From NCBI RefSeq assembly GCF_003362755.1, contig NZ_QKRA01000010.1, forward strand, positions 48,642 to 112,641: a DNA stretch of 64,000 nucleotides, read 5' to 3'. This document shows positions 39,266 through 48,089 of the stretch, one piece after another. Position 1 is the first letter of the stretch. The number at the start of each line of letters is the position of its first letter. Source of the stretch: Marinomonas piezotolerans. GTDB lineage: Bacteria > Pseudomonadota > Gammaproteobacteria > Pseudomonadales > Marinomonadaceae. The notes under the pieces were generated by a model. The model worked only from the letters and a program-made list of their open reading frames with translations, searched no databases and had not been told where the DNA came from. The position numbers and the translations under genes were made by a program.

Positions 39266-40478
39266 TTTTTGGAATAGCGTTAACTCGTCGATATAGCCCC
39301 ATTCCAGCACTTATACCGACCACTGCCAACGTGCACCATATCCATTCTCGCTCCAATTCTGCGAGCGATAAAAGCCAACCTATACCAACGTTCCCTAAAA
39401 AGGCTGCGACACCTCCGATGCATGAATAAAGTCCGTAATAACTACCAAGTTCTGATTTTTCGCAAAAACGCGGTATATATGACCATAGCAGTGGCAACAC
39501 TAACATTGAGCCAACACTAAACATCACAGCGTAGCCAATAAAGTTAAGCCATGGAAAATCCGGCACAGACACTAAAAACCACAGGAACGAAGCACCCATC
39601 AGTGCTAACCCGCCCCCCATGGCACATGCATTTCCTAAATAATTAGCGACCCAACGACTGATAGGCATCTGCAAGGTAATACCTAAAATGGAGGTTGTCA
39701 TAAACACCCACGTAATAATCTCTGTACCGAGCCCTCGTACCTCGACTTCATTTGGCAAGGCCAGATAAAGTTGATGGAAAAAGAGCTGAAACGCACATGC
39801 AAACGCAATAAACCCCATGAATGGCTTATTACCCAACATAGAGCGCCACTGAGATAAAAAAGGGTGCTCTTTACGGTTACGTCTTACTTGCCCTGCAAGC
39901 TCTGGTAGATAACACCACTGAATCACGAATAGTGCTGTGAACAATAGAGCCGCACTTAAACCAACCCACATAAAGCTAAATGAAATCAATGACATACCAA
40001 TTAATGGCCCAAGAAACATTCCTGCTTCCGTAGTCCAGTTTTGCATCGCAAATATTCGATCTCTACGAACCTGATCGGGCGCTTCATGAGCCAGATAAGC
40101 ATTGCTTGAAGGTGTAAATAACGCGCCCGCAAACCCTGTCAAAAATGCACCAAGCAACAACAGAGGCAAACTTTGAGCAAAGCCAAGTAACGCAAACCCT
40201 GCAACACGGACAATGCAGCCCAGAAGTATTAAGCGTTTATAACCGAGATAGTCACCAAGCGTACCTCCCACTAAAAATAAACCTTGCTGACTAAGCACAC
40301 GTAAGCCAATGACTAGGCCGACATGCCACGGACTCAAACCTAAGGAGCGCTGAAGGTGATCTGCCAAATAAGGCAGCAACATGTAGAAGCCAAGATTAAA
40401 AGTGAAGCCGTTAATAACGAGGACTCGACTGGCAGCAGATAGCATTCGCCAGTCATTTAGAAAGTGATGATCATTCAT
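39258..40478 (-). CDS. MFS transporter, last gene of the cupredoxin/ABC cluster
   Basis: 406 residues, 12 predicted membrane segments, resembling the MdtH-like branch. The MFS loop motif is GGTLGDYLGYKRLILLG; FTGFAGALFTPSSNAYLAHE and NWTTEAGMFLGPLIG follow. It starts 40 bases after the cupredoxin gene on the same strand, so it is probably part of the ABC-transporter operon. In that setting it might export a siderophore or import its complex, but sequence alone does not give a substrate. Confidence 0.85.
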   Translation of the reverse strand: MNDHHFLNDWRMLSAASRVLVINGFTFNLGFYMLLPYLADHLQRSLGLSPWHVGLVIGLRVLSQQGLFLVGGTLGDYLGYKRLILLGCIVRVAGFALLGFAQSLPLLLLGAFLTGFAGALFTPSSNAYLAHEAPDQVRRDRIFAMQNWTTEAGMFLGPLIGMSLISFSFMWVGLSAALLFTALFVIQWCYLPELAGQVRRNRKEHPFLSQWRSMLGNKPFMGFIAFACAFQLFFHQLYLALPNEVEVRGLGTEIITWVFMTTSILGITLQMPISRWVANYLGNACAMGGGLALMGASFLWFLVSVPDFPWLNFIGYAVMFSVGSMLVLPLLWSYIPRFCEKSELGSYYGLYSCIGGVAAFLGNVGIGWLLSLAELEREWIWCTLAVVGISAGMGLYRRVNAIPKTK

Positions 40479-40518
40479 ACTAGGAATCAGTTTGGAGCTG
40501 GGTTAAGGATCGAATCTT

Positions 40519-40959
40519 TTACTTCACTTGGTTGACAATTTGGTCAACGCGCTCGGGATTAAGTGCTATGCGAGTACGCAGATTTTCATAGGCGGAGTCT
40601 AGAGCGGCCTGATTGACTGCGTCACCTACTTGAATAATACCAACCATCCCCATAACCAAATGAGGTGGACAGTAATACAACTGAACCCCCTCTTCCACAA
40701 GAGTGATACTATAGGTCTCATTCAACTTCGATGCCCAAGCCTCTTGTCCATCGGGTACTAAATACGATTGCACGTGATGTCCAGGATCCGTCGGTATAAA
40801 TGTCACCGTATCCCCCACATTAGCTTTAAGAAACGCGGGCTCAAATACCATTGGACCTTGCTCACCAAAACTCAGCATCTTTACTTGCCAATCCTTTGCC
40901 TGTGCCGCAGAGGCAAGCAACAATATAATAATACCTGTCAATAACTGACTACTTCGCAT
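40519..40959 (-). CDS. Periplasmic cupredoxin (pseudoazurin-like blue copper protein)
   Basis: 146 residues with a signal peptide (cleavage after SAAQA). The type-1 copper ligands are all present: His61 in DPGHHVQS, and Cys97, His100 and Met105 in YYCPPHLVMGMVG, with the C-x2-H-x4-M spacing of pseudoazurin. The C-terminal helical tail (residues ~113-146) is also pseudoazurin-like. It should be a soluble periplasmic one-electron carrier. No denitrification genes are nearby. Instead its start overlaps the end of the iron-complex ABC ATPase gene by 11 bases, implying coupled translation and a role linked to that transporter. Confidence 0.9.
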   Translation of the reverse strand: MRSSQLLTGIIILLLASAAQAKDWQVKMLSFGEQGPMVFEPAFLKANVGDTVTFIPTDPGHHVQSYLVPDGQEAWASKLNETYSITLVEEGVQLYYCPPHLVMGMVGIIQVGDAVNQAALDSAYENLRTRIALNPERVDQIVNQVK

Positions 40960-41791
40960 GGTGGAATTTCTCTTGATTAAATTCAGGTTGGATAAAAGAC
41001 TTTTTCATGTTTTCAAATGCCGCTAGCCCGCGACGCTGAGTCCGAACAAACGGCACGCCCATGCTGTCTAATACGACATCTGCATGAACGCCGTACACTT
41101 CGTACACTAATTCGGGCGTTAGAACATCTTCTGGGGCACCTTGAGCGTAAAGTTCGCCGCCTTTCAACACCAATAAATTATCTGCATACTGTGCAGCAAG
41201 GTTGAGGTCGTGGAGAATCATCAATGATGTCCAGCCCTTCTGTTTGGTTTGCTGGTCTAGATGTTCCAAAAGCACTTGCTGAAAGTGTAAATCTAACGCG
41301 CTGACAGGTTCGTCTAACATCAAAATCTTAGGATTCCGCATCAGAGCCTGAGCAAACAAGATCATCTGACACTGTCCACCACTTAGTGTTCGGACATCTC
41401 TATTTGCCAGATGCAATAAACCAATTTGATTAAGGGCACTTAAAGCCTCTTCAATCAGGCTATCACCGAGCTTTAAGGACAGCGCGTTAAGTTGCCCGAG
41501 TAACACGACTTCTAAAACACTTAAACCGACGTCAAGCTTGATGTCTTGTGGCATATAGCCAAATTGTTGTCGCCAAGCTGGAAGTTGTTTTTTATGTAAA
41601 CTAGTACCATCAAATGACACGTTTCCACTCTGAGGCGCAATATCGCCAAACAGGGTTTTAAGCAAAGAACTTTTACCTGTGCCATTGGGACCGATTATAA
41701 CGTGAACTTTACCTGCCTCCAGCGCAAAGCTCATATCCTTTGCTAGTACCAGATCATCAAACGCCAAATGCAAATTACGAACTTCCAACAT
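40949..41791 (-). CDS. Iron-complex ABC transporter ATP-binding protein (FecE-like)
   Basis: 280 residues. Walker A is IIGPNGTGKSSLLKTLFG, the signature motif LSGGQCQMILFAQALMRNP, Walker B ILMLDEPVSALD and the switch histidine in MILHDLNLA. The QxxGYMPQD region is typical of iron-siderophore and B12 ATPases. It starts two bases after the permease stop and runs into the cupredoxin gene. It energises uptake through the FecCD-type permease. Confidence 0.93.
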   Translation of the reverse strand: MLEVRNLHLAFDDLVLAKDMSFALEAGKVHVIIGPNGTGKSSLLKTLFGDIAPQSGNVSFDGTSLHKKQLPAWRQQFGYMPQDIKLDVGLSVLEVVLLGQLNALSLKLGDSLIEEALSALNQIGLLHLANRDVRTLSGGQCQMILFAQALMRNPKILMLDEPVSALDLHFQQVLLEHLDQQTKQKGWTSLMILHDLNLAAQYADNLLVLKGGELYAQGAPEDVLTPELVYEVYGVHADVVLDSMGVPFVRTQRRGLAAFENMKKSFIQPEFNQEKFHHAK

Positions 41792-41793
41792 AA

Positions 41794-42846
41794 CTAGCGC
41801 CTTTTACCGATAATCAACCAAAAGAAAAATGGAACACCAATAATCGCCGTAACGATTCCGATTGGAAACAGTGCGCCAGGGACAATAATTTTGGATAATA
41901 CAGACGCACTGGACAGTAAAAATGCACCGACTAAGAATGATAACGGAATAAAGTATCGCTGATCTTCCCCCACCAGCATACGAGCAATATTGGGTGCGAC
42001 AATACCGATAAAACCAATAATCCCTACAAAACTTGTTACTGTAGCCGTCATAAGCGCCACGAGTACGAGTGTTTTTAAGCGCAGCATTACAACATTTACA
42101 CCTAGACTTTTCGCCCGCTCCTCGCCCAAACGCAATGCCGTTAGCTTCCATGCATCTTGCATCAATACACCAATACACCCAAAGACAACAGCGGTGGTAA
42201 TGGCCACATTGCCCCAAGTTGCTTTAGTCAAGCTTCCGAATAGCCAGAACAAGATCTGCTGACTCAACTCAGGAGAAGAGACAAATTGGACCAAAGAAAG
42301 CAAAGACTGAAACAAAAAGAGTAGGGCTATCCCGGCTAAGATTAACTGGCCAGAGGATATATGACGCATCATCGCTAATCCAAACAACATACTAGCCGAA
42401 AGCATACAGCATACAAACGCCCCGATAGGCACCACCAACTCTTGGGTTAGGCCTAATGATCCGAGATACAGCATCAGTGCAGCGCCAAAACCTGACGCCG
42501 CCGCCATGCCTAACGTATATGGGCTAGCCATAGGATTGTTCAACAGAGTTTGCATTTCAGCCCCACCCACCCCGAGCGAGCCGCCAACGACCAGCGCCAT
42601 TAAAGCAATAGGTAACCGCAGGTTGGTCACAATTACTTCAGTCGTAGAGGACACCTCTATAGGCAAGCCAAACAAGCTAAGCAGTGCTTTAGCGACATCT
42701 GAAAGCCCCAACAGCGATGGCCCTGTCGCAATATCAACAATAAACGAGAGAACCAGCGCAAACAGGAGCACGGCTAATACCAACCAACGTTTCTTTTCGT
42801 ATCGACGCTGAGCATCCACGGCTTCAGCCACTAAATTCGTATCCAA
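41794..42846 (-). CDS. Iron-complex ABC transporter permease (FecCD family)
   Basis: 350 residues with about ten membrane segments. Characteristic blocks are LRLPIALMALVVGGSLGVGG, MQTLLNNPMASPYTLGMAAA, GIIGFIGIVAPNIARMLVGE and PGALFPIGIVTAIIGVPFFF, all standard for FecCD/BtuC permeases. It should work as a homodimer with the ATPase at 40949. First gene of the minus-strand unit, facing the divergent substrate-binding protein gene across a region with a Fur-like box. Confidence 0.94.
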   Translation of the reverse strand: MDTNLVAEAVDAQRRYEKKRWLVLAVLLFALVLSFIVDIATGPSLLGLSDVAKALLSLFGLPIEVSSTTEVIVTNLRLPIALMALVVGGSLGVGGAEMQTLLNNPMASPYTLGMAAASGFGAALMLYLGSLGLTQELVVPIGAFVCCMLSASMLFGLAMMRHISSGQLILAGIALLFLFQSLLSLVQFVSSPELSQQILFWLFGSLTKATWGNVAITTAVVFGCIGVLMQDAWKLTALRLGEERAKSLGVNVVMLRLKTLVLVALMTATVTSFVGIIGFIGIVAPNIARMLVGEDQRYFIPLSFLVGAFLLSSASVLSKIIVPGALFPIGIVTAIIGVPFFFWLIIGKRR

Positions 42847-42936
42847 AATCCAACCTTAGCTTTTTTTCATTCGCGAATTATCAATCGAGATAAGTTGGTC
42901 ATACATTAGTCGCCATTCTTAAATCGCTAAATTTTA

Positions 42937-42955
42937 ATGAGAATAGTTTGCATAC
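42937..42955. promoter_or_regulatory. Candidate Fur box at the divergent iron-transport promoter
   Basis: AATGAGAATAGTTTGCATA matches the 19-base Fur consensus (AATGANAATNATTNTCATT) at 13 of the 16 fixed positions, with the left half AATGAnAAT perfect. It lies 91 bases upstream of the permease start and 92 bases upstream of the binding-protein start, where it could control both. Confidence 0.55.
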
Positions 42956-43047
42956 GCATTTTAAATCACTGTAGAATCGAGACAAGCTTTAATTGAGTTT
43001 TTTATACAAATATCATCTTCATTGCCCTAAATATGCAAGGTAACACT

Positions 43048-44145
43048 ATGCTATACACTCAACTTAAAAAATGGATGGCGTTGGTTTTCGTCCTAGCCGC
43101 ATCAAGCGTTTACGCTACCCCGATAACCATTACAGATGTCTTAGGACGAGAGGTCACATTTGATGCTCCGGCTCAGCGAGTCATTGTTGGATTCTACCCA
43201 GAAGACTATATGGCAATTGGCACCGAAGACGCATTTGATCACGTTGTCGGCATGTCAAAATATATTTGGCAAGCTAGGACTCGAAATTGGCAAATGTATT
43301 TAGAACACCGCCCATCACTGGATGACATACCGGGAATTGGTCGTGTCGACACTCAAACCTTTTCGGTCGAAAAAACCATCAGTTTAAACCCTGACGTCCT
43401 CATGCTGGCTGACTGGCAGTTTAAAGGTCTGGGGAACGATATCAAGCGCCTTGAAGACGCCGGTATCGCCATTGTTGTTGTAGATTACAACGCACAGACG
43501 CTTGAGCGTCACATTAAAAGTACTAAGCTTATTGGTGAAATTACTGGCCAAAAAGAGCGTGCTGCCAAAATCGCTCGTGAATATGAGAACAATTTGAACT
43601 CGATTGAAAAGAGGCTAAAGGAGGCTAACCTACCTAAGCCAACTGTTTATAGTGAATATGGCGCTGCGGGCGTTGACGAAATTGGCTATACCTTTGGAAA
43701 AAATATGTGGGGCGCCATTTCAACTATGGCGGGAGGCGATAATATTTCGGCCCCCTACATTGAGTGGTGGGGAAAACTAAACCCAGAACAAATTTTAGCA
43801 TCCGACCCCGATGTAATCGTCATGACAGGTTACGAGTCCAGTAGTAGTGATACTGGTATGGTAATGGGGCAAGGGGTTGATGAAGCACTTGCTAAGCAGC
43901 GCCTTGAAGGGTTTAAGAATCGTACAGGCTGGTCTACTCTGACTGCAGTAAAGAATAACCGAATGTATGGCGCCTACCATGGTGCTGTTCGCTCTATTAC
44001 TGACGGCGCCATGATTCAATTTTACGCCAAAGCCATGTACCCAGAAGAGTTCAAAGATCTGGATCCGGAAGCTGCGTACTTAGACTTTTACAAAAAGTAC
44101 TTACCAGTCATGCCTGAGGGTACTTTCATGGTACAGTTAAAGTAA
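43048..44145 (+). CDS. Iron-complex ABC transporter substrate-binding protein
   Basis: 365 residues. The signal peptide (KKWMALVFVLAASSVYA) leads into PITITDVLGREVTFDAPAQR, the standard opening of FepB/FecB/BtuF-type class III binding proteins. The segment EKTISLNPDVLMLADW and the later LNPEQILASDPDVIVMTG are the two conserved lobe motifs. Ligand could be a ferric siderophore, haem or cobalamin. The ATG at 43048 with an AAGG site is preferred to 43033. A strong terminator follows, so this gene forms its own unit opposite the permease. Confidence 0.9.
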   Translation: MLYTQLKKWMALVFVLAASSVYATPITITDVLGREVTFDAPAQRVIVGFYPEDYMAIGTEDAFDHVVGMSKYIWQARTRNWQMYLEHRPSLDDIPGIGRVDTQTFSVEKTISLNPDVLMLADWQFKGLGNDIKRLEDAGIAIVVVDYNAQTLERHIKSTKLIGEITGQKERAAKIAREYENNLNSIEKRLKEANLPKPTVYSEYGAAGVDEIGYTFGKNMWGAISTMAGGDNISAPYIEWWGKLNPEQILASDPDVIVMTGYESSSSDTGMVMGQGVDEALAKQRLEGFKNRTGWSTLTAVKNNRMYGAYHGAVRSITDGAMIQFYAKAMYPEEFKDLDPEAAYLDFYKKYLPVMPEGTFMVQLK

Positions 44146-44155
44146 TATTGATCTT

Positions 44156-44195
44156 ATTAAGCACTGCTTTTTAGCAGTGCTTAATGTCTTTTTTG
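44156..44195 (+). terminator. Terminator of the binding-protein gene
   Basis: Stem ATTAAGCACTGC, loop TTTTTA-type, GCAGTGCTTAAT, then a TCTTTTTT run. Confidence 0.92.
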
Positions 44196-44367
44196 TAATC
44201 CTTCCTCTCCTCAATCCATGCTATACAAGATCCTTCTGTACAACAAATCAGCTCAAATCATTTTGAAACAAACAAACTTACGTTGTTTTTGATACAAGTT
44301 TTACCTTAAGTGCGTATTATTATTTCAGAGCCTTGCCAATGTTCTTGATTCTTTAGAAGGAAATATT

Positions 44368-45108
44368 ATGGTAGTCACTAAATCCGCGATTGTTTTAGCC
44401 ACTCTAGCGATCGCATCTTATGTCAATGCCGAAGGTTTTTCAGCCAGTACTACGGTAGGATTTGGGAACTCTCCCTACAAGGAAATGGAATCAGATAATC
44501 AAGTAATACCCTTAGTTCAATACGATAGTGATACTGTTTACTTTAGAGGGGCGAATCTAGGGGTTCACATTGTGAACACACGCCAACAAAAATTTAATGT
44601 TTTCGTGGGCTATTCTCCAATGAGTTTTAATGCATCGCACTCCTCTGACCCTGCAATTAGACAGTTAGATGATCGCTACAGCAGCGCCGTTGTTGGTACT
44701 GAATACTCGCATTTATCACGTAAAGGCATTGTATCAATCAAACTGACTCACGATATTTTAAGCGTATATGGTGGTCCAAGCGCAGACGCTTCTTATGGAC
44801 TCATGATCCCACTGAAGTCGGTTCGCATCCTTCCAAAAATTGGACTGCGCTGGCACAGTAGTGACTTTAACGATTATTACTTTGGAGTCAGTGCAAAAGA
44901 GTCGAACAGAAGTGGTCTCAATACCTATCAGGCGGATTCGAGCTTAACACCCTATATCAGTGCAACCGCTATTATAAATATCAATGACCACTTTAATGTA
45001 ATCACTAACGTTGGTATGGAATGGCTCCCAGCAGAAGTAACAGACAGCCCAATGGTAGATAAAGATACAACGTATGGTGCACGCTTTAGCTTAGCGTACT
45101 CGTTTTAG
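44368..45108 (+). CDS. MipA/OmpV-family outer-membrane protein
   Basis: 246 residues with a signal peptide (cleavage after SYVNA) and a C-terminal phenylalanine (LAYSF) typical of beta-barrels. The block LRWHSSDFNDYYFGVSAKES with NRSGLNTYQ is the MipA/OmpV signature. Family members include the MltA scaffolding protein and salt-regulated OmpV. An AGAAGGAAA ribosome site precedes the start. It is separated from the binding-protein gene by a terminator, so it need not belong to the iron locus. Confidence 0.88.
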   Translation: MVVTKSAIVLATLAIASYVNAEGFSASTTVGFGNSPYKEMESDNQVIPLVQYDSDTVYFRGANLGVHIVNTRQQKFNVFVGYSPMSFNASHSSDPAIRQLDDRYSSAVVGTEYSHLSRKGIVSIKLTHDILSVYGGPSADASYGLMIPLKSVRILPKIGLRWHSSDFNDYYFGVSAKESNRSGLNTYQADSSLTPYISATAIININDHFNVITNVGMEWLPAEVTDSPMVDKDTTYGARFSLAYSF

Positions 45109-45140
45109 AGTTCCTCTGTGACATTCACCTCAGCATATAA

Positions 45141-45165
45141 AAGCGGCACATAATATGTGCCGCTT
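45141..45165. terminator. Hairpin terminator between the MipA gene and DUF2789 gene
   Basis: Perfect stem AAGCGGCACAT, loop AAT, ATGTGCCGCTT between converging genes. Confidence 0.8.
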
Positions 45166-45176
45166 ACTGTTTATGA

Positions 45177-45404
45177 TTACTGACGCATCATAACGTCAAG
45201 CTGATCAACAACATCAGACCAGTCCGCGTCTTCGTCTTTCATTTGTTGCAACACTTTTGCTTGTGACGCCGACCAGCAAGGCGCATCCCAAAGTTTCATA
45301 TGACTAGGGATTGGCGCTTGATCCGCAATAAATTGGTCGATAGACCCTGCATCCAGTCCTAATTGCTCGAATAATGCTTCGATCGTGTGTGGGTGAGTCT
45401 CCAT
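45177..45404 (-). CDS. DUF2789 family protein
   Basis: 75 residues. The sequence METHPHTIEALFEQLGLD and IPSHMKLWDAPCWSASQA match the small cytosolic DUF2789 family, whose function is unknown. The ATG at 45404 follows GGAGGAAC, a near-perfect ribosome site, and gives the usual family length; the longer frame to 45431 is not needed. Confidence 0.88.
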   Translation of the reverse strand: METHPHTIEALFEQLGLDAGSIDQFIADQAPIPSHMKLWDAPCWSASQAKVLQQMKDEDADWSDVVDQLDVMMRQ

Positions 45405-45497
45405 AGTTCCTCCGTTTATCAGTGTCATCAATTACTTTAATTACTTAACTGAGTGTAGTTGAGTCAGAGCAGGTAGCAACGCGATGCTGGCCAAAAG

Positions 45498-46148
45498 CTA
45501 CGCAAGTGCAGCAACTGCTTTGTCTACTGCGTGATCGCCGTCGGTCAACTCAAAAATATCGCGTTTGATGTGGGGAGCCTCAATCAGTGTTGCTAAGACT
45601 TTCGCTACATTACCGCGTTTGACGGAACTGTACGGCAACGCTTTCGCTAAGCTCACTGAACCATCACCTTCCTCATTAAGCAGAGTTCCAGGACGTAAAA
45701 TCACCCAATCAAGCTCTGACTCGACAATGGCAACATCTGCCTCTTTCTTCACAGACATGTAATGCTCGAAGCCTTCACCTAGCTCTTTTGTACGCCCCGC
45801 TTCTGGGAACACCGAAACGAGATACAACCGTTTAATCTGATTGCGGCGCATTGCCCCGATTACTTTTAACGGACCTTCACCGTCGATTAGAGTTGTACGT
45901 TCCTTGCCGCTACCCGCAGCCCCAGCTGAAAAAACAATTACGTCCGCATCTTTTGTAAGCTCAGTCAGCGACTCAACCGTGATATCCATCAGATCGCCTT
46001 CAACCATAGTTACTTGGTTTTGCTCATACCAGTCCTTGTGCCCACTATCACGAGCCAATCCACTAACGCTATGACCTGCCGAGACAAGCATTGGACACAA
46101 TCGTTTACCGATTCCTCCAGTCGCCCCTATTACAAATATATTAGACAT
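45498..46148 (-). CDS. NAD(P)-binding atypical short-chain dehydrogenase
   Basis: 216 residues. The N-terminal Rossmann loop IFVIGATGGIGKRLCPML and the segment VIVFSAGAAGSGKERTTLID are typical of the NAD(P)H-binding (YwnB/SDR-a5) group. There is no classical YxxxK pair in place; HYMSVKKEAD occupies that region. These proteins sense or bind dinucleotides or act as reductases of unknown substrate. Monocistronic. Confidence 0.87.
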   Translation of the reverse strand: MSNIFVIGATGGIGKRLCPMLVSAGHSVSGLARDSGHKDWYEQNQVTMVEGDLMDITVESLTELTKDADVIVFSAGAAGSGKERTTLIDGEGPLKVIGAMRRNQIKRLYLVSVFPEAGRTKELGEGFEHYMSVKKEADVAIVESELDWVILRPGTLLNEEGDGSVSLAKALPYSSVKRGNVAKVLATLIEAPHIKRDIFELTDGDHAVDKAVAALA

Positions 46149-46297
46149 CCTGCCCCCTTCCTTCAGTTGGCTATGTGTTTAGATTCATTAAAGCAAGGGA
46201 AGGTGCAGTGTGTGCGCAAGAAACATCAAAATATTAAGAAGCCGCAATATGACACTCTGATTAGAGCAACACTGCGGTTTTTTGTGTGTAAAACGAC

Positions 46298-46332
46298 AAA
46301 AGCCCCTAACGCAGAACGTTAGGGGCTTTTTT
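46298..46332 (-). terminator. Terminator of ybiT
   Basis: Stem AAAAGCCCCTAACG, loop CAGAA, CGTTAGGGGCTTTT with flanking A/T runs, 21 bases past the ybiT stop. Confidence 0.93.
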
Positions 46333-46352
46333 ACAGGAGGGTGACGATCAGT

Positions 46353-47942
46353 TTAAAGCTCTCGTGAGCTCAAAAATTCGTCATAGTTACCTTGGAAATG
46401 TTCGATCTTGTGGTTCTTGATATGCAGTATTTCAGTCGCCAAAGAAGAAACGAATTCGCGGTCATGACTGACAAAAATCAGTGTTCCAGGGTACATTTCA
46501 AGCGCCATATTTAGAGACTCAATGGACTCCATATCCAAGTGGTTTGTCGGCTCATCCATTAATAATACGTTCGTTTCTTGTAAAATCAGTTTACCAAAGA
46601 TGAGCCGGTTTTTTTCTCCGCCAGAACAAACACGAGCTTGTTTTTTGAAGTCATCCGCTGAAAATAGCATTCGTCCTAGTGTCGCTCGAACCACTTGATC
46701 GTCATCGCCTGGCTTGCGCCACTGTGTCATCCAGTCAAACAAATTCATGTCATTATCAAATAGATCACTCGCATCTTGAGGACAATAGCCTAACGATGCA
46801 TTCTCTGCCCATTTGACTACGCCTTCCTGTGCCTGCAATTCAGACATCAAGCAACGTAATAAGGTAGTTTTACCGACACCGTTTTCACCAAGTACTGCTA
46901 GTCGAGCCCCAGCCTCTAAAATGAGATTACCATTCGAAAACAGTTTTTCACCTTCATAACCGTGCCCAAGATTTTCAAGAATTAGTGCCTGACGATGTAG
47001 CTTCTTATCTTGATTAAAACGAATAAAAGGGTTTTGGCGACTTGAAGGTTTAATGTCTTCTAGCTGAATCTTATCCAGTTGCTTAGCTCGCGAAGTGGCC
47101 TGCTTCGCCTTCGATGCGTTCGCAGAAAAGCGCGCAACAAACTGTTTCAAGTCAGCGATCTGAGCAGATTTTTTCGCATTAGCTGCCATCATAGTTTCGC
47201 GCGCTTGAGCAGAAGCCAGCATAAAGTCATCGTAATTACCGGGATAAACTCGTAACTCACCATAATCGATATCCGCCATATGAGTACAAACCGAGTTCAA
47301 AAAGTGACGGTCGTGCGAGATTATGATCATGGTAGATTTATATTGGTTAAGTAAATCTTCCAACCAACGAATTGAGTCAATATCCAAGTTGTTTGTTGGC
47401 TCGTCCAACAACAAGATATCAGGGTTTGAGAACAGAGCTTGGGCAAGCAATACACGAAGCTTTAGACCGGGCGCTACTTCACTCATTGGGCCAAAGTGAA
47501 ACGATTCGGCAATACCAGCGCCGAGTAGAATTTCGCCCGCACGGCTTTCTGCGCTGTAGCCGTCCATTTCAGCAAACTCACCTTCTAGCTCAGCCACTTT
47601 GATGCCGTCTTCCTCACTCATTTCTGGCAAGCTGTAAATGCGGTCACGCTCTTGTTTCACTTCCCATAGCTCTTTGTGACCCATAATTACAGTATCGATC
47701 ACGCTGAACTCTTCAAACGCAAATTGATCTTGATTAAGCTTACCTACTCGCTCATTAGGCGATACTGAGACATTACCTGATGTAGGTGTCAGTGAGCCGT
47801 CCAAAATTTTCATTAATGTCGACTTACCACAACCATTTGCACCAATTAGGCCGTAGCGGTTGCCATCACCAAATTTTACGGAAATGTTTTCAAAAAGAGG
47901 TTTGCTACCAAACTGCATGGTAACGTTAGAAGCTGTAATCAT
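46353..47942 (-). CDS. ybiT: ABC-F family ATPase YbiT
   Basis: 529 residues (E. coli YbiT 530) with near-identical blocks such as [40 protein letters not shown] and [14 protein letters not shown]. Two ATPase domains: Walker [12 protein letters not shown] and [11 protein letters not shown], Walker [14 protein letters not shown] and [13 protein letters not shown] linker of about 80 residues with [20 protein letters not shown] lies between. There are no membrane segments. ABC-F proteins bind the ribosomal E site and modulate translation; the exact YbiT role is unsettled. Confidence 0.96.
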   Translation of the reverse strand: MITASNVTMQFGSKPLFENISVKFGDGNRYGLIGANGCGKSTLMKILDGSLTPTSGNVSVSPNERVGKLNQDQFAFEEFSVIDTVIMGHKELWEVKQERDRIYSLPEMSEEDGIKVAELEGEFAEMDGYSAESRAGEILLGAGIAESFHFGPMSEVAPGLKLRVLLAQALFSNPDILLLDEPTNNLDIDSIRWLEDLLNQYKSTMIIISHDRHFLNSVCTHMADIDYGELRVYPGNYDDFMLASAQARETMMAANAKKSAQIADLKQFVARFSANASKAKQATSRAKQLDKIQLEDIKPSSRQNPFIRFNQDKKLHRQALILENLGHGYEGEKLFSNGNLILEAGARLAVLGENGVGKTTLLRCLMSELQAQEGVVKWAENASLGYCPQDASDLFDNDMNLFDWMTQWRKPGDDDQVVRATLGRMLFSADDFKKQARVCSGGEKNRLIFGKLILQETNVLLMDEPTNHLDMESIESLNMALEMYPGTLIFVSHDREFVSSLATEILHIKNHKIEHFQGNYDEFLSSREL

Positions 47943-48089
47943 TGATAGTCCAGAGGTTTAGAGGAGGCGTACGAAGCACTCATGAATTGATGGTCGTACT
48001 ATAAAGCCTGTGTATAAAATGTCTATGACAGCGGCGAAAAATTCATCACTTTTCAACTGTTAGGCGAACATAGATAGATGAGCTACTCA

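Noticed and set aside
46014..46322. A 102-codon frame upstream of the SDR gene
   Set aside because: It overlaps the SDR gene antisense for half its length and then runs through the ybiT terminator; no coding signature.
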